Position numbers and translations under genes: made by a program
Shown: piece by piece, positions 48,540 through 58,583 of the stretch
Numbering within the stretch: the first letter of the stretch is position 1
Layout: every line of letters starts with the position of its first letter
The notes under the pieces: model-generated
What the model was told of the DNA's origin: nothing
The model's input: the letters and a program-made list of their open reading frames with translations, nothing else
Databases searched by the model: none
Source of the DNA: Cubamyces lactineus
Taxonomy: Eukaryota > Basidiomycota > Agaricomycetes > Polyporales > Polyporaceae
DNA length: 64,000 nucleotides
Assembly (NCBI GenBank): GCA_022376465.1
Contig: JACDTU010000007.1
Span: forward strand, 1,550,001-1,614,000
Direction: 5' to 3'

Positions 48540-51500
48540 TCCGCGGTCCTCCGAACTCCGTACCCCGTGAGGACCGCGTTGACTCCTCCGGTACGGAGAT
48601 CCTCAGGCTCAACGCGTCCGCTCTTTCTGACCCCCATGCACTCTTCCTCGACCTGTACTCCGATCCTATCCCAACTCCGTTCCGCGCCCTTATCGACTTC
48701 GGCTCCTCCCATTGTTTCATCGACTCCGATTTCGCGACTACATATCAACTCCCAACTACCGTCGTAACCCCGCTCCGTCTACAGCTTTTTGACGGTACTT
48801 CTAACCACCTGATTACTTCGTTTACCACCCTGCCCGTACATTTTCCGTCTGGAGAAGTCCTCAATATAGATTTCTATGTTACTCCGCTCGACAAGTCCGT
48901 GTCTGCCGTTCTGGGATACAGCTGGCTCTCCGCCTACAATCCGTTGATTGACTGGAAGAAGCGCAGCATCCAATTCCGTTCTGCACCCCCGCCGCGTCCT
49001 GTTTCTGACACCATGGTACCCCCGCCAGCCCCGGCTGAGCGTACTCCGTCTACTCCATCTACTCTGGAACTACCGACTTCTCCTACTCCAACCTCCGTAC
49101 CCCGGATCTCTCTTGTGAATGCTGCTGCTTTCGCTCGAGCTTGCAAACTTCCGGGGTCCGCGAGTTATACCCTGAATCTGTCTACCCCGGACTCGGCTAC
49201 TGCGCGAAGCTCGTCCATCTCCGACTCTCCCCCGGACCTCACCGGAGTTCCGGAGGAGTACCATGAGTTTGCAGACGTCTTCAGCAAGACCAAGGCCGAC
49301 ATCCTACCGGAGCATCGCCCCTACATGCTAAAGATCGATTTGGAAGAAGGGGCTACTCCGCCACTCGGACCTATCTACTCCCTCTCAAAACTCGAGCTCG
49401 ACACGCTTCGGGAGTACATCGACGAGAACCTCCGTTCGGGGTTCATACGTCCGTCCAATTCCCCCTGCGGAGCTCCCGTCCTCTTCGTCAAGAAGAAGGA
49501 CGGATCTCTTCGCCTTTGCGTGGACTACCGGGGTTTGAATAAGATCACCCGGAAGGACCGCTACCCTCTTCCTCTCGTCTCGGACTTGCTGGACGCGCCT
49601 CGGAAGGCCCGGATCTATACCAAAATCGACCTCCGTCACGCCTACAATCTAGTCCGCATAGCTCCCGGAGATGAGTGGAAGACCGCGTTTCGGACCCGCT
49701 ATGGGTCCTTCGAATGGTTAGTCATGCCGTTCGGACTTTCTAACGCGCCCGCTGCTTTTCAGCGGTTCGTCAATGACATCTTCACGGATATGCTCGATGT
49801 GTGCGTCATCGTCTACCTGGACGACATCCTCATCTACTCCGACAACCCCGAGCAACACCGCAAGCACGTCAAAGAGGTACTCCGGCGACTCCGCAAGCAC
49901 CGGCTTTATGCCCGCGCTGACAAGTGCGAGTTCCACACCGACTCCGTCGAGTACCTCGGGTACATCCTCTCTCCCACCGGACTTACCATGGCAGAGTCGA
50001 AGGTTAAGGCGATCTTGGATTGGCCCGAACCCCGAAAGGTCCGCGACATACAGTCGTTCCTGGGGTTCGCAAACTTCTATCGACGGTTTATTCCAAACTA
50101 CTCCGAGATCGTACTACCGCTGACCCGCTTAACCCGCAAGTCCGTGCCTTGGTACTTCTCCGAGGAATGTCGGAGTTCGTTCAACGCTCTCAAGAAGGCG
50201 TTCACGACAGCTCCGGTACTACACCACTGGATGCCCGACCGACCCCTCACCGTCGAGACCGACGCCTCGGACTACGCCATCGCCGGCATTCTCTCCCTTA
50301 CCACCGAGTCCGGTGAACTCCACCCCATTGCTTTCCACTCCCGCACCTTGACCGGCGCGGAATTGAACTACGACACTCACGACAAGGAACTCCTCGCGAT
50401 CTTCGAATGCTTCAAGACCTGGCGGCACTACCTCGAAGGTTCGGCAACTCCGATCGACGTTGTCACGGACCACAAGAACTTGGTATACTTCGCGACTACG
50501 AAGTTGCTAACCCGCCGCCAAGCCCGATGGTCGGAATTCCTCTCGCAGTTCAACCTCGTAGTCCGGTTCCGACCAGGTAAGCTTGGAGCGAAGCCCGACG
50601 CACTAACACGCCGTTGGGACGTCTACCCAAAAGAGGGGGGCAGTGACTACTCCGTCGTCAACCCTCACAACTACCGACCGGTCTTTACCCAGGAGCAGCT
50701 CGCCACGTCCCTCCGGGCTACTTACCTCCGACCCCCCGTACTCCGAGCTTCCTTCATCCTCGACTCCAAACAGCTCCTCTCGGACATCAAGTCCGCTCAA
50801 GCAACCCCGACTCCTGACCCCGAACTATCTGCCGCACTCAAGCTCGCCTCCGAAGGCAACTCCCGATGGTCCCGCGATGAAGATGGACTACTCCGACTCT
50901 CAGGTCGAGTCTATGTCCCAAACTCCGGCGACCTCCGCCTTCGCGTACTCCGAGCTTGTCACGATCATCCTACTGCCGGACACTGGGGACAGAACAAGAC
51001 GCAAGCCCTGGTCCTGCAGGACTACGCCTGGCCCGGACTTCGACTCTTCGTCCGGGACTACTGTAAGTCCTGTACTACCTGTGCGCGAGCTAAAGTCCCC
51101 CGGCACCTTCCCTATGGTACTTTAAAGCAACTCCCGATCCCCGAGCGACCCTGGAACTCCATCTCCATGGACCTCATCGAGCAACTCCCGAACTCCGCTG
51201 GCTACACCGCGATCTTGGTGGTAGTCGACAGGCTCACTAAGCAAGGTATATTCATCCCTACCCACGACACGCTTACAGCCTCGGAGTTAGCGGACTTGTT
51301 CGTACTCCATGTGTTCTCCAAGCACGGAGTTCCCTCGCACGTTACCTCCGACCGGGGCTCGGAGTTCGTCTCTCACTTCTTCCGCTCCCTCGGTAAGGCC
51401 CTTGACATGCGCCTTCACTTCACCTCTGGTTACCACCCGGAAGGCGACGGTCAAACCGAGCGGGTTAACCAGACCCTCGAGCAGTACCTCCGGATCTATT

Positions 51501-51919
51501 CGAACTACCAGCAGGACAACTGGTCCCAACTCCTCCCCTTGGCGGAGTTCGCGTATAACAATGCCCCGTCCGCAACTACCGGTATATCCCCGTTCTTCGC
51601 GAACAAGGGCTACAACCCCGCCATCTCCGTCTACCCCGAGCGGGACCTCACCTCCGCTCGAGCTCGCGACTACGCTGTCGACCTTGACGAACTTCACACC
51701 CAACTCCGACAGCAGATCTCCGAAGCCCAGGCCCGGTACCAAGTACAGGCAGACAAGCACCGTCTACCCGCGCCGGACTTCAAGGTCGGAGATCAGGTCT
51801 ATGTCCGAGCTCAGCACATCCGGACTACACGTCCTTCCAAAAAGTTGTCCGAGAAGTTCTTAGGTCCGTTCACTATTGTTACGACGAGCCTAGATCGGTC
51901 ACAGCAAGCGACGTCCTAG
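48530..51919 (+). pseudogene. Pol of element A, 5' portion, broken by element B at 51876
   Basis: The frame is -1 relative to gag and open from 48434. Domains in order: retropepsin (LIDFGSSHCFID, where a D-S/T-G triad is expected), RT (KKKDGSLRLCVDYRGLNKIT, catalytic YLDDILIYSD), RNase H (VETDASDYAIAGIL, DKELLAIFECFKTWRHYLEG), integrase HHCC (HDHPTAGHWGQNK...CKSCTTC) and DDE core (MDLIEQLP, TSDRGSEF, GQTERVNQTLEQYLR). Element-A sequence ends at 51876 in LGPFTI; the last ~14 codons to the stop at 51919 come from the LTR of B. The remaining chromodomain part is at 59509-59889. Apart from the insertion, the frame is intact. Confidence 0.93.
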
Positions 51920-52293
51920 GGATCGGACCAGAGGTCTCCAGTAGTTCGAGTCGAGTAGAGGTTCAGAGGAATAGGCAATGGATAACCAGGTCGAGCTGAG
52001 GATCCCGAGTGAATCCTCTGGTCTTAAATACAGGAAGAGAGACATGGACACGTCAGCGCCACGTAGGCGCCAAGTACCGTGAGAGTCCAGTATAACTACG
52101 TAGAGTCAGGGCTGGGAATACAGATGATGTGGCGATGACGTGGCGGAAGGTGATAGGGTAGTAATACAACAGCCGTGTGAACCGGTGGGAAAGGGTGACG
52201 TGGCATGGGAAAGGATGACGTGGCATAACGGAGGCACGAGGGAGAGAGAGGAAAAGGAAACTGGGTGACCGTGACACAGTGAGCGTCGTAACA
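51877..52293 (-). repeat. 3' LTR of element B (with 24-bp extra block)
   Basis: Same sequence as 59116-59508 except for an extra 24 bp right after TGTTACGACG. The outer ends TGTTACGACG/CGTCGTAACA form a 10-bp perfect inverted repeat. Confidence 0.95.
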
Positions 52294-52304
52294 TTACCCC
52301 CTTC
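52294..52304 (-). other. Polypurine tract of element B
   Basis: Minus-strand GAAGGGGGTAA ends at the first base of the 3' LTR, the expected plus-strand DNA primer site. Confidence 0.7.
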
Positions 52305-52342
52305 GTATGCTTCTACGCTGTTCCATCAGCGGAATATCCAGC

Positions 52343-53377
52343 TCAACTCGTAAACCGCTCGTCCATGTCTTCTGGGCGCAGAGGGCACTCCCACGGGTGA
52401 TGGCCAGGGGCGGTGGCGCGACACCAGACACATCGCCAGTCTCTGCACCGCAGGTACTCGTGGTCGGGCGACCCACAGACTAGGCAGCTGCGGCCAATAG
52501 GGTGGAGGGACGGCGGGGACTCAGGTCGGGCTGGCGAAGCGTCCATTGGGGCGGGCGAGGTGTCTCTTCGAGCTCTTACGTTACGCTCGTCGGGGGATGG
52601 ATCACGGGGCCGACAGCTTCCTGCGGAGACTCTGGTGTGGAACAAGGGCAGATAGGTCCCTTGGCGTCGGGCTTCGCCGGGTACTCTTCTTGCCGCAGCT
52701 GGGAGTTCTCCGGGAGGTGGGGCCGCGTCGTTGATGACCGAGGCCAGTGGCGCCATCCTTGCACGGAATGCGGGGAGTTCAAATGTTTGTATGAGGAAGT
52801 TCCTCCACGTGCGCGTGGTCCGGGCGAGCCGTCGAGTGGTGTTCAAAGAGTGTCTTGCCAACCTCCGTAACTCGTGGGCATGGTGCCCGACGTTTTCGAG
52901 GGCGCGCGCCTGCCGTTCTGCGATGTCGTAGTCCGAGACTTGCCGTTGCTCCTCTTCTTCACCAAACGCCTCATGAAGAGCGTCTAGAGCGTCCTCTGCG
53001 ATGTCAGCTGCGTCAACAAGGTTCCCTTCCAGTGCGTCCAGTTCCCGTTGCTCGTTGTAGAGGCATCGATACTCTCTAAGGAAGTACTGCAAGCCTCGCT
53101 CGGTGGCATTGACGACTGGGGTAGGGTTGGTGAGGAGCGCACGAAGCAACTGGTTGACGTCGGGGTGCCGGGAGTGGTCTACCAGGTGAGAGTCTTCGAC
53201 ACCAACCGTGCTGAGGTCCGACGTCGAGGAGGCGGGCGATGGTGACCTAGAGGTGTATTCCGGTGGGGGCGACGAGAGGCGTCTGGCGAGTGGGGGAGGA
53301 ATGGGTAGCGGCTGTTGGTTTTCCTGGTCGCTTGCATTGTCGTCAGCGACTTGGGTGCTATAGAGGGGGCGGCCCAT
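52343..53377 (-). CDS. ORF after pol in element B: zinc-knuckle protein, Gag-like layout
   Basis: Starting at the ATG at 53377, 1 nt after the stop of the preceding ORF, this encodes 344 residues; the same frame is open upstream to 53524. N-terminal ~70 residues are Pro/Ser-rich and disordered. A helical, possibly coiled-coil core follows (EYRCLYNEQRELDALEGNL to RRLARHSLNTTRRLARTTR), then an Arg/Pro-rich linker. The C-terminus has two zinc knuckles: CLVCGSPDHEYLRC (CX2CX4HX4C) and CVWCRATAPGHHPWEC (CX2CX6HX4C). This resembles the build of a Gag, but the sequence is unlike the element's own gag. It lies in the position where env occurs in errantiviruses, in the sense direction. Function unknown; nucleic-acid binding is inferred. 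Confidence 0.75.
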   Translation of the reverse strand: MGRPLYSTQVADDNASDQENQQPLPIPPPLARRLSSPPPEYTSRSPSPASSTSDLSTVGVEDSHLVDHSRHPDVNQLLRALLTNPTPVVNATERGLQYFLREYRCLYNEQRELDALEGNLVDAADIAEDALDALHEAFGEEEEQRQVSDYDIAERQARALENVGHHAHELRRLARHSLNTTRRLARTTRTWRNFLIQTFELPAFRARMAPLASVINDAAPPPGELPAAARRVPGEARRQGTYLPLFHTRVSAGSCRPRDPSPDERNVRARRDTSPAPMDASPARPESPPSLHPIGRSCLVCGSPDHEYLRCRDWRCVWCRATAPGHHPWECPLRPEDMDERFTS

Positions 53378-53378
53378 T

Positions 53379-53567
53379 CTACTCGTCCCAGCTGGAGTTA
53401 TTGAGGGTGCGGTCGGCCTGGTCGAGCTTGTCGTTTGCGGGGTCGAGAGGGTCACGGTGTTCGAGAGCAATTTCGAGGATGTTGATGGAGAGGCGCAGGT
53501 GAGTGGCGATGAAGGCAAGGGCAAGGAGGTAGCCGAGGGTCATGCAGGTGAAGAGCGCGATGATCAT
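53379..53567 (-). CDS. Small single-span membrane peptide ORF 2, element B
   Basis: ATG at 53567 (GTG at 53585 also in frame); stop TAG at 53379-53381; 62 residues from the ATG. One hydrophobic span (MIIALFTCMTLGYLLALAFI) is followed by an amphipathic, charged tail (RLSINILEIALEHRDPLDPA). The ATG lies 5 nt after the stop of ORF 1 and the stop lies 1 nt before the ATG of the zinc-knuckle ORF. No family recognised. Confidence 0.6.
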   Translation of the reverse strand: MIIALFTCMTLGYLLALAFIATHLRLSINILEIALEHRDPLDPANDKLDQADRTLNNSSWDE

Positions 53568-53572
53568 GGGCT

Positions 53573-53731
53573 TCACGATCCCCACGCTGATCGGGATGGG
53601 TAGTCACGGCTGTGGAGAGTGTGCTCGATGATGCGGTTGAAGAGGTCGCGGAGGATATACCAGAGAAAGAGGAGGGTGATAGCGAGGAGGGTGAGGCAGT
53701 AGATGGCGAAGAGGATGGCGAGAGAGAGCAT
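53573..53731 (-). CDS. Small single-span membrane peptide ORF 1, element B
   Basis: 52 residues, ATG at 53731-53729, 6 nt after the pol TAA (53738-53740); stop TGA at 53573-53575. The first ~27 residues are a strong membrane span (MLSLAILFAIYCLTLLAITL and on), followed by a basic tail (LRDLFNRIIEHTLHSRD). Not recognised. Its tight packing with the pol stop and with ORF 2 suggests translation by reinitiation or from a spliced RNA. Confidence 0.6.
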   Translation of the reverse strand: MLSLAILFAIYCLTLLAITLLFLWYILRDLFNRIIEHTLHSRDYPSRSAWGS

Positions 53732-53737
53732 TGCAGA

Positions 53738-56700
53738 TTACAGCAGCTTCTTCGCCCTTTTATACCATTGGAGAATTTCTTTGGCGTTCGGAATTAGAGC
53801 GGACTCGGGTTCCCATGTGTTCTCGGCGCTGGAGTAGCCTTTCCACTTGATTTGGTAGCGGATTCCGCCTCGTGTGGTCTTGTGTCCGACGATCGCTTCG
53901 ACCTCATATTCTTCTTCTCCGTCGATAAGGTCAGGTGGTGGCCTCGTGTAGTTCGGTCCGTGGGTGTCGTTTTCCTTGTATGGGGTGAGGAAGCATGCGT
54001 GGAACACGGGGTGTACCTTCCAGTGTTTCGGCAGCTCCAGCCGATAGGTCACGGGTCCAAGTACTTCGGTGATGACAAAGGGGCCTTCCCGTTTGGGTGC
54101 GAGTTTCCGGGATGCGTAAGCGAGCTTGAGGTTCTTCCCTTCGAGCCAGACCTTCTGTCCTTTCTTGAATTGGACGAACTTTCCCTTGAACCTGTCGCGT
54201 ATGACGTGTCGGGCTAGCTCGTGGGCTGCTAGGGCTTCGTCTCGGGCCTTCTGGAGGTTCACTAGCCGTTCTTGTACTGTCGGGGTGTTGGTCTTGGGGT
54301 ATGCGATAGGAATCAGTGTCGGTTCGTACCCCATCATGAGGTAGAATGGTGATGCGTTCCGTGCTGAGTGGGTCCGTTGATTGTGTGCGACTTCTGCGTC
54401 GACAAGGTGTTCCGCCCATTCGTCTGGTCGGCCTTCGCAGAATATCCTGAGGTAGACTTCCAGTTCTTGATTCACTCGTTCAGTTTGTCCGTCGGTCTGC
54501 GGGTGATATGCGGTAGACGGGGAAAGGGTGATGCCTAAGAGTCTTCCTAGTTCGCGAGTGACGTTGGATACGAATTGTGGCCCTCGGTCGGATATGATCT
54601 TGCTGGGTAGTCCAAAGTGTCGGTAGACATGCCGGTGGTAAAGCGCCGCTGTGCCGATTGCGTCGATCGTCTTCTTGCATGGTGCGAAAATCACCCCCTT
54701 CGTAAGGCCATGGTCGACCACGACCAGAATACTATCGTAGCCGTGGGATTCGGGGAGATCGGTGATGAGATCCATCGTGACGTTCTGGAATGGCCGAGTA
54801 ACATCGTCAGCGGGGATTGGTTGTGGGGGCGGGGTGGTCGGGTGTGTGTTTGGCTTGTTCTGCTGGCATGTGGCACAGCCTTCGACGTATCGGGATACCA
54901 TGGCATACATGCTGGGCCACCAGTATGACCGTCGTATCAGTTCTAGAGTCTTGAATTTCCCAGGGTGTCCGGCTGCCGGGGAGTCGTGGTGTTGACTGAT
55001 CAGGTCTCGTCGCAGGGCTTCGTCGGCCGGTACGTAGCATCGGTTCTTGTAGAAGATTAAGCCATCTCGTTCTTGCCAATCGGTGAGTGCACTTCTGATC
55101 GGGGGTGGTCCGTCGTGTTGGATGGCAGCAAGTGCGTCACAAAAGAGTCTGTCTTGCGTGGCCAAGTGTCGGAACCTCGGTGCCAGTCGGGTGTCCACTA
55201 GTCGTACGAAGAGGTTGTCAGGTAGCATGGTTCGTTCAGTATTGTCGTCTTCTGATCCTTGTCGGTGATCGGGTCTTCGGGATAGCGCATCCGATTGTAC
55301 CATTGCCGTGCCGGGGGTGTGTACGAGTTGGATGTCGAACTGGGAGAGAAAGAGGGCCCATCGTGCTTGTCGTCTGTTCAGTTGTTGCGGGTTGTGCCAG
55401 TAGGTGAGGTTCTTGTGGTCGGATAGGATCGTAACCGGGTGCCCTGATCCTTCGAGGTAGTGTCGCCAGGCCTTCAGGGCTCGAATGATGCCAAGTAGTT
55501 CTCGGTCATAGATTTCGTAGTTCCGTTCCGCTTCAGTGAATCCTTCGGATAGATACGCGCACGGGTGCAGGTCGCCGTTGGCGTCTCGTTGTCGGAGTAC
55601 TGCCCCTGTGGCCCATTGCGAGGCGTCGGATTCGACAACAAAGGGTTTGCTAATGTCGGGCATTTGCAGCACGGGGGCCGTCGCGAATCGTTGCTTCAGC
55701 ATGTCGAAGGCCTTCTGGCATTCCGTTGTCCATTCCCATTTGGCGTCTTTCTTGGTGAGCGCGTTGAGCGGTCGCGCGATCTCCGAGAAGTGGTCGATGA
55801 ATCGTCGGTAAAAGTTGCCGAATCCAAGGAATGATCGAACGTCCTTGACGGTTGTCGGTTCTGGCCAGTCGAGTATTCCCTTTATCTTGATAGGGTCCAT
55901 GGAGATCTGGTTCTCGCTGATGATCATTCCAAGATACTCCACTTCTGGTGCGTCGAATATGCACTTCTCTAGCTTGAGGTAGAGGTCGTGTTCTTTGAGT
56001 CGTTCCAGGACACGTAAGGTCCTTCTTCGGTGTTCGTCCAGGTCTGCCGAAAAGATCAGTATGTCGTCCATGTAAATCACTACCCATCCTTCGTCGATCA
56101 TGTCTGCGAAGATCGCGTTCATCATAGCTTGGAAAGCCGAGGGGGAGTTCCGCAGTCCAAAGAACATGACCATTGGTTCGTATAGCCCTTTGCTGGTTCT
56201 GAAGGCGGCCTTCCATTGATCACCGTCCTTGATACGGACGTTGTTGTATCCCGACCGGAGGTCCAGTTTGGAGAAAACCTTTGCTCCGCGCAGCTTGTCG
56301 ACCAATTCCGATATGAGCGGTAGTGGGTACTTGTTGGGGACGGTTCCTTCGTTGAGGTATCGATAATCTTGGCAGGGTCGTAGTGTTCCGTCCTTCTTGC
56401 CGACGAAGAAGAATGGGGACGCCATCGGCGAGTTCGAGGGTCGGATGTAGCCTTTTCGTAGGTTCTCCCGGATGAATTCTTCCTCGGCTTCGAGTTCCTT
56501 GGGCGTGAGTTGATATCGCTTGAAGTCCTTCGGGGTAAAGCCTTCCTTGAGTTCAATGGCCAGGTCCCAGGGTCGTGATGGTGGGAATCGTTCGGACGCC
56601 TTCTTTTCAAAGATGGCGGCATATCCTTGGTACGGTTCGGGGAGCATCTCTTCGAAAGTCTTCTTCTCTTCCTGTGCTTGGTGCTGTTGTGCGAGTGCCA

Positions 56701-57592
56701 TTGCGGGGTTGACCTTTGCTCGGATCCAGACGTTGGCTGCAATTGCAAATCGAAGTCCTTGTGGGGCTCGTCGGATTCTTCCGATGGTGGGTCCAGGTCC
56801 AATCTTCGTGGGTTCGTAGTTGTGTTCCGTGGTGAGGGGGGATCCGGGTCGAGGCATGTCTCCGTGCCATTCTGTCGCGTGCGGTGCTATCATGGCTTCA
56901 TGTTCTCCGCGAAGATAAGCTATCAGCAGATCTTGGTCGTTGGGTTCTTCTTCCGGGTGCACGTCGGAGAGGGTAACTCGTTCGATGTTCTCGTAGATTG
57001 GTTCTTGGGTCGATGCTTCCTCGGTCGCGTCTTCGTCTTCTTCATCTGTTTCTTCGTCCGGTTCTTCTTCGACTGGCTTGGGTCTTCCGGTGAAGGGGTC
57101 TTGATCTGGGAACCACATTGCACGCAGATGTTCCACAATTGTTCGGTTCACCCGGGCGGGGTCGATATCGAGGGTCCCTTTCGTGAAGTCAATGTTGGCA
57201 TTGACGCGCTGCAGCCATGGCAGGCCCAGGATGATTGGTTCCTTTCCTAGCGACGTAATCAGGAACCGCACAATGTGTCGGTGGCGCCCAGCTTCAATTT
57301 CAAGGACTGCGCATTTCTTGATATCGCCTGCTTCATTCCTGGTTCCGTCAGCGTTGTATACTCGGATCGGGGCTTTCAGCGATTTGAGCGGGAAGTTGTG
57401 CTCTTTCGCAAACCTGTGGTCCATGAATACTTCTCCCGCTCCCGTGTCGATGAGGGCTTTCGTTTCGACGCTTAGGTCCGCGTGGATAGATAACGGAATT
57501 CTCATAGACTGTCGAGAAGTCTGCGCTACTATTACGCGGCGGACCTTGGTACGCGGTCGTGACGTCGAGACACGCCGGTTCTTCAAAAACCC
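53738..57592 (-). CDS. Pol of element B (protease-RT-RNase H-integrase-chromodomain)
   Basis: An intact frame of about 1282 residues that opens at the gag stop without its own ATG (first codon after the slip is TTG), so it is probably made only as Gag-Pol. Protease at about residues 40-150 (ALIDTGAGEVFMD, canonical DTG); RT with [16 protein letters not shown] and catalytic YMDDILIF; RNase H (VESDASQWATGAVL, DRELLGIIRALKAWRHYLEG); integrase zinc finger (HHDSPAAGHPGKFK...CATC) and DDE core (MDLITDLP, SDRGPQF, GQTERVNQELEVYLR). The end is a chromodomain (EYEVEAIVGHK, YQIKWKGYSSAENTWEP), which in chromoviruses directs integration to heterochromatin. No stop or shift was found, so the protein could be active. 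Confidence 0.95.
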   Translation of the reverse strand, partial: GFLKNRRVSTSRPRTKVRRVIVAQTSRQSMRIPLSIHADLSVETKALIDTGAGEVFMDHRFAKEHNFPLKSLKAPIRVYNADGTRNEAGDIKKCAVLEIEAGRHRHIVRFLITSLGKEPIILGLPWLQRVNANIDFTKGTLDIDPARVNRTIVEHLRAMWFPDQDPFTGRPKPVEEEPDEETDEEDEDATEEASTQEPIYENIERVTLSDVHPEEEPNDQDLLIAYLRGEHEAMIAPHATEWHGDMPRPGSPLTTEHNYEPTKIGPGPTIGRIRRAPQGLRFAIAANVWIRAKVNPAMALAQQHQAQEEKKTFEEMLPEPYQGYAAIFEKKASERFPPSRPWDLAIELKEGFTPKDFKRYQLTPKELEAEEEFIRENLRKGYIRPSNSPMASPFFFVGKKDGTLRPCQDYRYLNEGTVPNKYPLPLISELVDKLRGAKVFSKLDLRSGYNNVRIKDGDQWKAAFRTSKGLYEPMVMFFGLRNSPSAFQAMMNAIFADMIDEGWVVIYMDDILIFSADLDEHRRRTLRVLERLKEHDLYLKLEKCIFDAPEVEYLGMIISENQISMDPIKIKGILDWPEPTTVKDVRSFLGFGNFYRRFIDHFSEIARPLNALTKKDAKWEWTTECQKAFDMLKQRFATAPVLQMPDISKPFVVESDASQWATGAVLRQRDANGDLHPCAYLSEGFTEAERNYEIYDRELLGIIRALKAWRHYLEGSGHPVTILSDHKNLTYWHNPQQLNRRQARWALFLSQFDIQLVHTPGTAMVQSDALSRRPDHRQGSEDDNTERTMLPDNLFVRLVDTRLAPRFRHLATQDRLFCDALAAIQHDGPPPIRSALTDWQERDGLIFYKNRCYVPADEALRRDLISQHHDSPAAGHPGKFKTLELIRRSYWWPSMYAMVSRYVEGCATCQQNKPNTHPTTPPPQPIPADDVTRPFQNVTMDLITDLPESHGYDSILVVVDHGLTKGVIFAPCKKTIDAIGTAALYHRHVYRHFGLPSKIISDRGPQFVSNVTRELGRLLGITLSPSTAYHPQTDGQTERVNQELEVYLRIFCEGRPDEWAEHLVDAEVAHNQRTHSARNASPFYLMMGYEPTLIPIAYPKTNTPTVQERLVNLQKARDEALAAHELARHVIRDRFKGKFVQFKKGQKVWLEGKNLKLAYASRKLAPKREGPFVITEVLGPVTYRLELPKHWKVHPVFHACFLTPYKENDTHGPNYTRPPPDLIDGEEEYEVEAIVGHKTTRGGIRYQIKWKGYSSAENTWEPESALIPNAKEILQWYKRAKKLL

Positions 57593-58583
57593 TCGTTGGA
57601 GAAGCTTGCGAGGATTTCCTTCGCGTCTTGGTCTTCTTCTAGCCCCTTCAGAGCGGTACGGATTCTTGCTGCGATAAGCTGCTTCTTGTCGGCCGCTTGG
57701 CCGTCGATGGATTTGATGTCTTCGTCATCGTCGCTCTCGTCTTCTTCGACTTCGGTGATGCGGGCCTTGGCAGCAGGCTTCGTCTTCTTACGGTCGTTGG
57801 TTCTTCTGTTGGGGCACTGCCGTGCTAGATGCCCTATCTGGTGGCAATTGAAGCATCGTCCTTCTCGGTAGTGCTTCTCACGTTCTTCGGTCGTCATCTT
57901 GTCGACATCCATGGCGTCAGGGTCGCGTTCTTGCGGTCGGGGTCTGTACGGCTTGTACGTAGGTCGGAAGGTCGAGGTCTTCCCGTCGTATGCTCTTCCC
58001 AGGTGATACTGCTGTTTGAGAGTGGAGGCTCGGAGGTAGAGTTCGCTGGCGTCCTTCGGTAGGGGGTACATCCCGAAGATCTTCTCTCGAAGGGGACGGT
58101 TGAGTCCAGCATAGAAGAAGTCAGCAATGACTTCGAACTCTGTGATTCCGCATCGCGAGATGATCGACTTGAACTCGGCGATGTAGTCTTCGACTTTCTT
58201 GCTTCCTTGCTTCAGGTTTCGCAGCAGCACACGGGCGCTGGCCTTCTGGTCGATGTCGTCGAATGCTTCCAGTAGTTGCTTCTTGAAGTCGTCCCATGTT
58301 CCGTAGTTGGGTTCGATGCGTTCTTCGCCTGGTCTTCGGTTCTTGTTCTGGTCGGCTGCCTGCCGTTCTACGTCTTCAATGAAGGTGCGGGCCCAGGTTC
58401 CGGCGGTGCCCCGTTCATCAGCATAAGGCAGAAGACGATCTTCATTTCGTCGGTGGCGTAGGTCTTCTTGTTCATCGTGAGGTAGAGGGAGCATTTCTGC
58501 AACCACTCCACTACTTCGCCCCGCTTCCCTGAGAACTCTGGGGGCATCTTGAGCTTGATCTCGTTCGTCTTTTCTTCAGCCAT
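57583..58583 (-). pseudogene. Gag of element B, with a 1-nt frameshift
   Basis: From ATG 58583 (MAEEKTNEIKLKMPPEFSGK) the frame runs through the capsid start, then shifts by 1 nt at a G run near 58410, where the conserved continuation GTAGTWARTFIEDVERQ is found in the neighbouring frame. The second part has the Gag core (YGTWDDFKKQLLEAFDDIDQ, VEDYIAEFKSIISRCGIT, FFYAGLNRPLREKIFGMY), one zinc knuckle CFNCHQIGHLARQC and an acidic tail, ending at TGA 57583-57585. The reading frame before 58583 also stays open up to about 59090 (with YYEGQQVFWKNKSWHFTEVP) but lacks an ATG, so the true N-terminus is longer or starts at a non-AUG codon. The copy cannot make full-length Gag unless the shift is suppressed. 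Confidence 0.85.
57586..57592 (-). promoter_or_regulatory. -1 frameshift slippery heptamer, element B gag/pol
   Basis: Minus-strand G GGT TTT in gag phase, directly followed by the gag TGA. A -1 slip gives GGG TTT TTG AAG and enters the open pol frame. Confidence 0.6.
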
